A DNA stretch of 60,000 nt. It comes from Antedon mediterranea (Eukaryota > Echinodermata > Crinoidea > Comatulida > Antedonidae). Below, piece after piece: positions 48,038 through 59,500 of the stretch (positions within the stretch are counted from its first letter, which is position 1; each line of letters begins with the position of its first letter). The translations under genes were made by a program, and so were the position numbers. The DNA lies in contig NC_092671.1 of the NCBI RefSeq assembly GCF_964355755.1, positions 35,421,304 through 35,481,303 on the forward strand, written 5' to 3'. The notes under the pieces were generated by a model. It saw nothing but the letters and a program-made list of their open reading frames with translations. It was not told where the DNA came from and ran no database searches.

Positions 48038-48667
48038 AATGCTCTACATAAATCTGAAAGATAAGCATTTTATACTACACAATAGATACCATGCTACAGT
48101 ACATAGAATCTAACACACAAACTTCTAACACAAGCTGTGATACTGAAAACATGGGCCTGATGTATTATATCATAGGCCTACATTAATAAACAAATTGCAG
48201 ATATACAGTGAATAGTGCTATGCAGTACTTCCAAGCTGTCCAGTTATATTTTCATATTAGAATATTTTGAGTGGCGCATAATGCCTCCTAAAAATATCAC
48301 CATCGGGCTAAATGATGCAATAATATGTTTGATAGATTTGAAAATTAATTTGACGAAGAATGTACTATTAAGTTGGATGAATGACAAGGTTTAACTATTA
48401 TATGCAATATGGGTTATTGCCACCAGCATACCTATAAATATTATTTGCATAATTATGAATTTGAATATGGTTAAGTGTTTATCGTCTTCATAATTCTGAC
48501 CACATGTTGTTATAAAAGGCATAGAAACACAAAATATAAAAAACAAAATAAACTTAAAACACAAAACAAAAAATATTTTCTTTGAAACATAAATAACTAT
48601 GGGACGTTGGTATATTCTCCACTTTAATTAAAACTACACACAACAGAGTGAAGAGATACAGTATACA

Positions 48668-48757
48668 CTTGATAGAGTGGGACTATCAAACAGAAATGTG
48701 ATAGAGTGGGACTATCAAACAGAAAAGTGATAGAGTGGTTCTATCAAACAGAAAACT
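48668..48757 (+). repeat. 29-bp tandem repeat, three copies
   Basis: The unit TGATAGAGTGGGACTATCAA plus ACAGAAAAG is repeated three times. Each unit holds a small inverted pair (GATAG...CTATC). Confidence 0.9.
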
Positions 48758-49124
48758 AGTTACAATTAAACAAAAAGAAACAAATGACAGGAAAACACAA
48801 ATGTAAATGATAATTAAAAATATAGGTCTGCTTTCAATGAAATCAAAAAATAAAACAAACAATTAATGATGAATTATCAAGAGTCGTTAATTGCAAGTAT
48901 GATTTTTAGTTTCAATATTCCTGGCTGAAAATAAAAGCAAAAAGAAGTAAAAAAAATATTAAAAGCTCGGATTACCAGCAATGTTGTTAGCTGTGCCTTG
49001 CAATTAGCAAAAATCTATATTATTGTATAAACACATAGTGATGGAATGTGACTATCTATCAAATGAAGGCACGGATTTAGGCAGCCCCTCCCACTCCAAC
49101 CCCCGGCCTAAAATTTAACCGCCA

Positions 49125-49335
49125 TGTCTTTTTGAAATAAAAAAAAACAAACAAGGGTCAAATTGGCTGCCACCCAATGGATTTTTGGTTGAATTTAACG
49201 ATTTATAATGTTATTTTATAAGGGAAAACTTTTTTTTTTTTCATTTTTCTTTCTACAGAAGTGATTAACTTGATTAAAACTACAAAATAACCTACTGAAA
49301 GTGTTCATGTTTTTGGGGGACAATACATCTTAAAA
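49125..49335 (-). mobile_element. Partial element, AAAGATGTATTGTCC family
   Basis: The right end TTTTTGGGGGACAATACATCTTA and the interior (CCAATGGATTTTTGGTTGAATTTAACG, AGTGATTAACTTGATTAAAACTACAAAATAA) match other copies. The left end is missing. Confidence 0.6.
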
Positions 49336-49750
49336 TATAAACAATTTTATAAAAATTAGCTCATTCATGTAACATACATCGTACAATCATATATATTACA
49401 ATCTTTTACAATAATAATGTTAGTAAAAATTATATTAACTAGAAATTAGAAGTGAAGTGTTGCGAGCAGATCTTTATTTGGACATACCAGGTTGTTACAA
49501 GTCTCTGGACATACATATGCCTCATCTCACCTGGTTGTGTAACACCAACCACGGTATGATTATGTTAGTAGCACATCCAGTTAATAATTACATAAAATAA
49601 ATGATATGTTATCACAGTGCAAAATGAAAGAAATCTTACCTTCAAATAAGGTTTCAATGTTAGTGTAATTAAACAGAAAAAAATAACAAAACAATTAGAC
49701 AGTATAACAGTGACATAATGCATAGATAAAATACACATTGTTTACATTGT

Positions 49751-49923
49751 ATAAAGCTCTGTTCACACTATCAAAAAAGTGTGATATGACCAAATATGGT
49801 AGTGATATGCACAAATATGGTAGTGATATGCACAAATATGGTAGTGATATGACATCATGATGTCCATATGGGCATATCAAATGTTGTTGTCGCATAAAGT
49901 TTGATAGTGTAGACAGAGCTTAA
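49751..49923. mobile_element. TIR element, AGCTCTGTCTACACTATC family
   Basis: The ends are TAAAGCTCTGTTCACACTATC and TTTGATAGTGTAGACAGAGCTTAA, with three AAATATGGTAGTGATATG units. Confidence 0.9.
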
Positions 49924-50006
49924 GACATGCATTCAGAACAAAGATGTTTAGACAAAGAAACAAAGCACAATTTATATTTTTAAGGGCTATCATATTTTAT
50001 TTATAT

Positions 50007-50043
50007 CATGGAGGTATAAAATAAATTATTTTATACCTCCATG
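50007..50043. repeat. Perfect 18-bp inverted repeat with one-base loop
   Basis: CATGGAGGTATAAAATAA is followed by one A and its exact reverse complement. This is a near-ideal cruciform or hairpin, and no family copy was seen elsewhere in the window. Confidence 0.95.
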
Positions 50044-51745
50044 TTTATATCAACCTAAAATATTGCAAATTTTAGTGCAGTATTAAAGTGTTTAAACATT
50101 CTATGATACAGTGTCACATATGTATCACATGTGATGCCTGTATCATAATGTAGGCCTTAAGCCTTACCTAAAAGTAAAAGGTGTCACATGTGATAGGGTG
50201 TGTCACTGTATTACAGAATTTTCCTATGACACTGGACACATACTGTAATACCATATGTAGCGATACAGTACAGAGAATTGGGTGCAGTATATAAATAGTA
50301 TTATTGTAAAATAATATTGATAATTTATTGCTAAGTCTAACAAAAAGAGTAGTGTGTGTGAATTTTAAAATAATTAACATAGTTTCTTTCAATTTTTAAT
50401 TATTCATAAATACGACATTTATATTGGTGGTCCGTTAATATCAAGGTGTTAAGTTAGTAACATCATTCATTAAAACCACATGTTGAATTCATTTTGCACA
50501 TTTACAATAAACTTCGAAATTTGGTGGAAGAAAATATATAATTGGATTGAATAAATTAATAAAATTGCTTTTATTGTTATTTACTGATGATATTAACAGT
50601 ATTTTAGGTATAAAATTACTAAAACATAATTTGATATTTTTTTGTATTGTTTAATAAATGAAAAAATAATCGTTGGGTAATTCTGGTTGCGCGATACTAC
50701 AGTAGTCGTAAAAAAAGTATTCTGTTTCGGTCCCATTAAACACCACACAACACTATATATAATAGTATCCAACATGTCCCCTAGGGCACTAAAGGGAAAT
50801 ATCTAGAGGGTGGGGTATTAAGGAGTATGTTTTGATTGTGATTATTTAGGGGTTGTGTACTAAACTTGATTAGCATCTAGGGTTAGACGCGTGTGCTACT
50901 ATTATATATAGCGTTGTGTGGCATGTGTTGGACCTTCTGTTTATCTCCAACAGAATATAAATATAAAATATTTGAACATAACTTAAACAATATAGAAGGA
51001 TATATATAAACTATTTATGATTAATGTATTTATTAACTATGGATGTTTTATGTATAGATAGATTTATAATTTAGTATCGTAAGTTTGTTGATTAAGTTGC
51101 AAACTGATTGAATATGATCCTGAGTTTTGGTCTAAGTCCGCACGGTGGTGTACTTCATTCTAGAGAGGGTAAAGCAAAGAAAAAGGGTACATGGTAACTA
51201 TGACAACATGCAAACAAAAACAATACATTAGATGATTATTCAAACAAACAAAAAATTAAGAAAAAAACTTCGAAAACACACGTTATAAAAATACAAGCTA
51301 GAAAAAATGTTAAGCAAAGTTGCACAACTGCAAGCATAAAAACATAATGAAAATTGGATGAAATAAAACAGTGATAACTATCGATATATAAAATTAAAAC
51401 ACTCTGTAATGGAATATTTTGGCCACCATGATATTTGGACACAACACTGTAAACAAATGTTATTCTGTTAACAAATTCAATGCAGAAAATCAAAACGATA
51501 GGTGCAATATAGGTAGAGTGTAAAAAATATCACATGTGACAAAACATGTGAATTTGGGAAATTACAACATGCAACAGCAAACCATTCAACAAATTAATAT
51601 TGCTTAATTATAGTTTGGGAAAAAAATTATGAATAAAAATATGAATTGTTTCAGCGATGGTATAATATAATTAAAAAGTCATAGCAGGGACATCATTTTC
51701 ATAGTAGTGCCGTAGTAGAGTGAACTGTATTGTAATTCAGTATGC

Positions 51746-51845
51746 TTGGTAAGGAAGGGAGAGGGAGGAGGGGTTGGGAGTGAAGGGGTTGGGAGTGGAG
51801 GGGTAGGTAGTGGAGGGGTGGGGAGAAGAGGGGTGGGGAGAGATT
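51746..51845 (+). repeat. G-rich minisatellite
   Basis: Units of GGAGGGGTTGGGAGTGAAG type repeat about six times. The dense G-runs on the plus strand fit a G-quadruplex-forming tract. Confidence 0.85.
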
Positions 51846-52365
51846 TATTAGGAAGGTTTATGGACGTTTACGGAATTCTACAAATCTCAGAGTTTAAATT
51901 GTTGTCACACTTCATGTTAGTTACAGTATGTCTGTAATACCAAATAATAACTAGATATGATAAATACATTAACTAATTACTTACAATATCTAAATAATTA
52001 GTAAAAAACATTTACATCTAAATATTAATATATCAGTTTTTATATAATACAATTTATAAACAATTATATTGCTAACAATAACAACAATAACGTCTTAATT
52101 ATATGGATTTTAAAGGTATTATGATGCAGTCTGCAAACTAAATTAGTTGGTAATATTGTGGTATTGAAGAGAATGTCTATGTATATATACTGTCTACAGC
52201 CTATGCACATGTTGATATAAATTAATAAAATGTATCTGTAACTAGGATATAGTGGACAGACAACTCTATCGAAACCAGAAAGTTGTCCAAACCTGCTTCC
52301 CCTCAATAGTTCCTTACTATCCAAAATTACTTCTAAAAACTAAACTTTTCTGGAATCTGATTTAC

Positions 52366-52655
52366 TAAGGCGTCGTGTTTCCACAGCCAAATAATTAACC
52401 AATAATTAACCGATAAAATTAACCGATAAACTGCCTGTGGAAACTGGACACTTGATGAAAAAATTACCGATAATTATCTCATTCAAATCGGATAATTATC
52501 AGATAATTGACATCAATTTTAACCTTTGACCTGAAGGACAAATCGTTGAGTTGTGATTGGGCACCTGGTTGTTAGGTAATGACTGATCATGCACACTTTA
52601 TTGTTAACAAAAATTAACTGATAATTTTATTTTGGCTGCGGAAACACGGCCTAAG
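52366..52655. mobile_element. TIR element with TAAGGCGTCGTGTTTCCAC ends
   Basis: TAAGGCGTCGTGTTTCCACAG and the right end CTGCGGAAACACGGCCTAA are inverted, with inner AATTAACCGATAA / TTAACTGATAATT mirrored. It is 290 bases and non-coding. Confidence 0.85.
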
Positions 52656-52989
52656 TTCATTGTATCATTAATTAGTAAGTGTCTAGGTAAATAAATTAAT
52701 GAATATATTATGTAATATAATTAATGAATACATGTTGCAATGTAATTAGGCAATGTCTATCTGATGGCGTAACTTTTAATTTAGGTGGAAAACACGAAAT
52801 ATGAATATTACAAAATACAGCATGGACCTTCAATTTATAGGTCCATGAATAAAGTATTGCACAGAAGAGGTAAGCAACTCTGAAAAGCTGAACTATTGCT
52901 AAAAGCATGATTGCTTGAAAACTGGTGGGAACTTAATCATTAAACATGGGGTTAGTAAACCCATTATTATTACAAATACTCCTTCATCT

Positions 52990-53187
52990 AAAGGTCAACT
53001 CAGACAGCGTCGTACGGCAAGGCTTTACAAAATATATGCGTTGAATCACGACGAGACGAGTCATTTTAAGTTAACGTTGGGCGTAGTTTTTAGGTCGTCG
53101 CGAGAACTGTAAACATGTTTAATTTTCTCGTGACGAGACGACTCGTCAGGCAGTCCTCATCGTACAACGCTGTCTGAGTTGGCCATT
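52990..53187. mobile_element. TIR element with AAAGGTCAACTCAGACAGC ends
   Basis: AAAGGTCAACTCAGACAGCGTCGTAC and GTACAACGCTGTCTGAGTTGGCC are inverted repeats. The interior is CG-rich (CGACGAGACGAGTC). The overlapping 65-codon plus-strand frame is a shadow. Confidence 0.88.
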
Positions 53188-53458
53188 ATGCAACATTGTA
53201 ACACTTTTCTCACATACCCAACGAAAATTGAATTGCATTTATGATTTACAAAAACAAATTAGCAATTTTCATCAATTTGAAATGCTTCGTTCCATCAAAA
53301 CTCATTAAAATTGTTTTCATTCACGAATTAAACATAAAACCAAACTTTGTCACTTGTCTTTTATGTTCTCACACTTTTAAAGATTGGATACATTGGTCTT
53401 GTTTCTACACCTCACTGATTTTGTATTTTGTTCTATCTATGAGGACCTTTTTACCTAC

Positions 53459-53531
53459 CGATGTGGTTGCTGCAATGGTGTTGGAACTCTGAGATTGTGA
53501 TTGCTCAACCTCTTCTTGAGAAAGTTGTTTA
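53459..53531 (-). CDS. PIP5K1 exon, Gln/Ser-rich tail segment
   Basis: A 73-bp exon between TTTTTTTTAG and TCG|GTAGGT. Its first base completes an Asn codon from the previous exon, then [20 protein letters not shown] follows. The phase match with the preceding exon supports it. The sequence itself is low complexity and not diagnostic. It may be an alternatively used tail exon. Confidence 0.7.
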
Positions 53532-56500
53532 CTAAAAAAAAGTGAAAAACAACAAAAATAAGGGTTTGTCTACTTCATGTATATGTAAATTTCATCACAG
53601 TCATAACTGTACAACTCTGTTTTACACTGTTGAAAAAAAAAGTGTGATGGTAAATATGGTAGTGATATGTCCAAATATGGTAGTGATATGATATCATCAT
53701 ATCCATATATGGGCAGGCACATATTTTTTGTCACATAATGTTGATAGCGTAGACATGAAAAATGAAGATTACTAAAATCAGACTTTAAGTAGGCCATTTT
53801 GCAGTTTTAATAAAGTTATGTAGAAAAAAAAACCACAAAAATACTTATTCACTTATAAAAAGGCCAAAGAAACGATTAAATTTAACCAAAAACAATTGAA
53901 GTATTTTTGCTTTAAATTACTTTTTTTGCAGGTAAAAAAAAAATCTGTTTTTGGTCAAAGTGAATAATTGACTTTATTGACAATTGACATTAAAATTTCT
54001 TATTCAAAAAATAAAAATTTTTTTTTTTCTGGAAACAGTACGTGTTATACTTACTTAGACGTATCAGCTGTGGTCTCATTACTGGTTTGTTCAGGCTCTA
54101 CTTCTTTAAACCGAATCTCTTCACTGTCCACTATTTCTTTACTCTCTTGCTTTACTTCTACAGTGGAGTCATCGTCTATTACGTCTTCAAACATTGGAGG
54201 TCTGTTTGGTACTAGGTCTGGTTGAGTTTTCGGTCGTGCTCCTATTAAAAAAAAAAAAAAATGAGAATCAATTTTTGTTTATTCATTAATTATCAAAAAT
54301 ATACTGGAATTGTCAATTTATAGATTTACAATAATGTAAATGGGGAATAACCTGCGACTTGCAGCCTACTGGGCTGAATTGCGCACAGGTGTGGACGACA
54401 GATAGCACAATTTTGTACTCTCTTAAGAGTCCCTTGATGTCAAATGCTGCCACAAATGGCGGCCATTCCCTGTAACGTATAATAATTTGACAGAGCCAGG
54501 TGGTCGAAACAGGTAATAATTTAATAATAATAATTGTATTTTGCATCTAGCGCCTAACCAAAATAAAAGCACTACAATCACAATGCTCAAACTAGGTAGA
54601 AAATATGTCATTTCATATGCTATGCAAAAGAGATGGGTTTTCAGCAATTGTTTGATTGATTGATTGATTGTGTGAAGAGCATTCCATAAGAATACAGGTA
54701 AAACAAAGGTAGGTTGTTTATGTATATTGGGCTACTATTACCTAACCATGAAGAATATGCTTACCTGTCGGAATTGTGGGGTCTGAAAGACCTACAGCTG
54801 ATTTGTACGACAGTGGCCTTTCTTGATTGGTTGTCTGCGGGTCCATTATTTCTGAGGGCGCTGTTTTTGAGCGAGGTCGATTTATTGAAGATGAACTGTG
54901 AAAGCTAGTCTGTCCTTTCCTCTTCGATGGTGAATGTTTTAATGCTGTAGAAAATATATTTATAAAATCATTCAATAAATGAAATATAAAAGCTAAAAGA
55001 TATGAATTCTTAGAATTAAAATATTAAAACAGAAAATTTGCAATGTGAAGGATAAATTGTAAAGTGAGTAAAGCTCGGTCTACACTATCAAACTAGTTTG
55101 ACAAAAAAAGTGTGATGTGCCCAAATATGGTAGTGATATGCCCAAACAATATAGTAGTGATATGACATCATTATGTCCATATATAGACATCACATTTTTT
55201 TGTCACATAAAGTTTGATAGTGTTAGACATAGCTTTATGGAATAAATAGGAGAGACCCAGATTTAAAAAGGCTTAGCTACAGGATTTATAATTCCAATGC
55301 AAACACTATTTAAAACAATTGAATTGCAGATTAAAAAACACTTTTCAAGGTTATAATAATAATAATTTAAAGTAAAATTAAATGAATGAATTAAAAATCT
55401 ACTGTGTCTATGGAGAGTGGTACACACCACTTGATAAGTGCAAAGGCATAAATATTTACAATAAGAAATCCATTTTGTGTCTGGCATGCATTTAATAGCA
55501 ATACACTTCTCAGTGGTTTTTATGCATGCAAGTATTTAAAATTAACTAAATTTCTTTGTAAAACTTGGACATGCATACGTATATCAAGTGCCAGGCAGTA
55601 GTTTGACTAGTGTTCAGTACCTGGATAGGAACAAATAGACAATTAAAATTAAAAAGGTGCAGGAGGATTTATCTATTTAAACAGTTGATCATAAGTTTCT
55701 ATTTAAACAGTTGACTATAATAAGAAGGTCTCTAAATTGCAAAATAGTGATCAATTTAATGTGAATTTGGCCAAACACAACAATAACAGAAATAAAATTA
55801 CCATCCATCACAACTGATACAATAGCTTCAGCTGTGAGGGCAGCACAGCATGATCAAACAAACATACACACAAAGCATGATGCATGTTTACGAAAAATAA
55901 AGTGATTTTGCACAAAAAAGAGAAACAAAAACAATCCACAGATTATTTCCAAAATAACAAAAATAAGCCATTCAATATACAGTACAGCACTTATTACGTA
56001 TAGGCATAGGTCCATGGTATAGGTAAGTTGGTCATCTCATTCTTCCCCTTAAAGGCCAATTTATACAGACGAGCGGTGAGCTGAAAAGCGCGTAGCTTGT
56101 CCAACGTAGGGTCTGTATCTATCCTCAGCGGAAAATTTCACTCCACTCCGCGTTGTATGTATGTGAATCTTATGAATTTGGGCAAAGTTTATTACTTTCG
56201 TGTGAACCCTTTGACGCCATGATTCGCGAGAGAATATAACATTATTAGCATTAGTTCGAATAAACTTATGATTGAATTATTTTTATGTAGACTGTTTGTA
56301 TAGTACAGCTCTTGTAAGTAAGATCATTATTTCCATAATTATACCGTACTCCGGGTTGTTGACATTTATAAATTATGTTGTGATTAGCTAGCCCATAAAC
56401 ATACATAGTACGTCGCAGCCTGTGTTCAGGCGCGTGTAAGGGTGATTCGAGGGCTAGGTGTTCTTGCCCGTATTGCGACGTTGTCCTAGGCGTATGTCAT

Positions 56501-59500
56501 TTCGCTAGCCCGTTGGCTAGGCTTTGTTTTATGGATGAATCTATGTTATTCCTTATGACCATTTACATACAATGCAGAGTGAACAGGCGGTTTCCGCTTA
56601 GGATAATACAGAATCTATATGGAATGAGCCACCTAGTTTTCCGCTTGCTGTTACCGCTTGTCTGTGTTAATTGGTCCTTATGCTCATAAATCAGTAACAA
56701 CCAGAATTTTACAAAAAATGCAAAATAATAAATTAACCACAAACACACGTCATCTATGTCATTTCCTACTACTGTACATACAATTTAACCTCTGTTTAAT
56801 TGAGTAAAATTAATACTGAGTTTTATATTGCTAAATCTAAACAGTGACAACATTTAGTCTTCAACTACAAAATCTTTTTTAATCTGCTATTAAAGATGTG
56901 TAAAGAAAAAAAAAAAAAAATAATCATCATTTTTTTCCCTTGAATATGTCATTTTAATGTCACATAATAGTTATTCACTTTGAAAAAAAATTGAATCGAA
57001 AAAAAAAAATGAATTTACCTGAAAAAACTGTAATTTAAAGCACAAAATAGTCATATGGGTTTTTGGTTGAATTTGACAATCTATTGCGTCATTTTATATG
57101 AAAAGACATCAATTTTTTTTAGTTTTTTTTCTGCGCAAGTGATTAACTTTATTAAAACTACAAAATAAGCTATTCAAAGTCTGATTTAATTAATCTTAAT
57201 TTTTCATGTTTTTGGAGGACAATACATCTTTAATATAACTTGGGTTATTATTTATATATCATACTGGACAGTAGAAACAGGCCCATACATACACTCTCTA
57301 TCTTGCCTACAGATTAAAGGATACAATGACTATAGAAAAAACAAGCCTATTTCCTGTCTGTCATTTCTAATCTGCATATTCATTGATCAAACGCTTAAAT
57401 AATCGACGATACATTGTTTTACCATAAATAATGAAAGCTGATCAATAAGTTTGGCATTTCCAATCCTAAAATCTATTCGGCAAAGCTTATTGAAGTCTGA
57501 AGCCAAATACTTTGCATACAACACATGACTACATTAAACTTTATTCATTCTTGTTCTCCCTTCATCCATCATTGAATTGTACCACCATTTATTAGGCCAA
57601 ACAATTTTTTTAAAATTGTTTTGGCCATGTTTTGGGTAAATCGGTAGGTTGGTAGGAAAAGTTCCCCCCCCCCCCCACCAGACCAAAAATGTGTTTCCGG
57701 CAAAAAAATAAACAATGTACACAAATGATGCAAAAAGACCATATTCAAAAACATTTTTAATGTTTTCTTTTCCTAGCACCCTAGGCTCACACTAGCTATA
57801 AATATTGTTTCGGCAAAAGTTTAAAAAAAGTTTATTAAAGAGACATAGGCCTGGGCTGCTAGCCTAGGCCTAGCTAAACCATTTTTATAGCCAAGATAGA
57901 AATAAAAACTATTTCTGTGTTATGCTATATTACACGAGTTTACATATTATTTTAGATGAAAAATACTGAGTTTTATATGTTTTATCATAGTCATTTTTAT
58001 TTCTCTAATGGTATTTAAACAAAAAATTGACACAAACCTGGCATTTTCTTAAAAACTCTATCAAACAAAAATTCTTGAAATCGTTTTGCATAAAAACTTG
58101 GTCGATGTACCGACACGGTGTCACCGTCATGCACCATTGCTTTCCACGTATGCTCTAACTTCTTCTTTAATCTATGAAATAATTTTTTTTTTAATACAAA
58201 TTTCATTAAATTTACGATAAGGAAAAAACTAATACAGATGTAAAGTCAAGGCACTACAAAATATACTGAATTTTAATACTAAAATAAAGTTCAACATTGA
58301 ACTCTTTGGTTAAATATAATTGAACTTTGAACTCTAACCCTTTACATATGACCTTTCACACTTACTTGTAACATTGCAGAATGTCTATAATTCCTAAAAA
58401 TATTAATAATCGGTCACCCTTCATATTCTTTGCTGGAATTCCACCCAAGCTACAAAATTTGAAGTATAAAAATAAACTTGTTATAGATTATACAATTACC
58501 AGTAACATTTTACGAATAATTACATATTTATTTTTATTTTTTATTTTTTATTTTTTATTTATTCGACTTCTCACTAACTCAGTTAGTGAAGGATCTGGAC
58601 CAATAGGTGGTAAACACCTCTAAAACGGTCCAGTCCCAATTTGCACAGTGGCTGTGTGTGACAGTGGCTGTGTTTGTGTGGACTAGTACACCGGGGTAAC
58701 CCCCTACTCGTCTCGAAAGATGTACTAGGTTCTTTAAAGTGCGCATGAGCTATGTGTACACTGGACCTACGGTTTATAGTCCTTATCCGAGAAGACTCGT
58801 TCTACCACCAGAACCATGGAGCGAGTGAGCCTCGAACCCTTGCCGATGTTGTGGCTACGTACATTAATTCAAAATGTCTTTTTATTACTGAGCCACTTCC
58901 TTTATTAATTCTCTCCCCGTTAAATGCAATGTATCTTATTCTTATTCTAAAACCAAGTTTAATAAAGTTATATCTCAAAGATAAACAATAAAATAAGCAA
59001 CATTTGGTACCAATGTCCTTTTATATGAACTTTAAAGTTTTATATTTTAATGAAATTTAATGAGTTTTAACATTTTTCTAATTTATTGTACATGTATAAA
59101 TTTTAACTTTTTACAAATTTGTTTGAGAATTTTAACTTTTATGAATCCTCTTGTTTCTTTATATTTAAATGTTGTATTTTTTTGTATTGCTTTTAAGAGG
59201 GCCCCTTCCAAGTTGAATAAATAATTAAATACAATTCATGATCAGTGACACTACAAAGTGATACTAATGTGACTGCACACACATGTGAAATACTGTAGAT
59301 TGTTGGTGATGTCACAAAGGTTTAGTCCTAATGCACTAGTTAAATTCAAGACTCTAGATTTACACTACAGGCATGAAGGTACAAAATATCTTAATGGCAA
59401 AAGTATTTGTTTTATGAAACTCTTAATTATGTTCACAAAACACTGTTTTTATCTAACACCGTTAGAGTCACTTGGTGTCACCACCAACAATTTGAAAAAA

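Larger units (their letters stand above)
42611..53458. other. Intergenic region between PIP5K1 and ENTREP (may include PIP5K1 3' exon and UTR)
   Basis: No exon is supported in this interval, although the PIP5K1 donor at 53,458 demands an acceptor somewhere to the left. The contents are repeats listed separately and AT-rich DNA. ORFs up to 119 codons here follow repeats or lack any recognisable domain. Confidence 0.7.
54945..58037 (-). other. PIP5K1 intron
   Basis: The exons on both sides join correctly across this 3.1-kb gap. It contains three inverted-repeat elements, listed separately, and no supported exon. Confidence 0.8.

Noticed and set aside
49640-49721. Minus-strand frame MHYVTVILSNCFVIFFCLIT... 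ending at GAAG|GTAAGA
   Set aside because: It looks like a signal peptide followed by a phase 0 donor, similar to the 19.1-kb candidate, but it lies upstream of ENTREP exon 1 in AT-rich DNA. Poly-T readily gives such hydrophobic frames.
52240-52330. Possible PIP5K1 terminal exon encoding VILDSKELLRGSRFGQLSGF
   Set aside because: The TTTTTAG acceptor frame is not compatible with the phase 0 donor at 53,458, and no PIP5K1 similarity was recognised.
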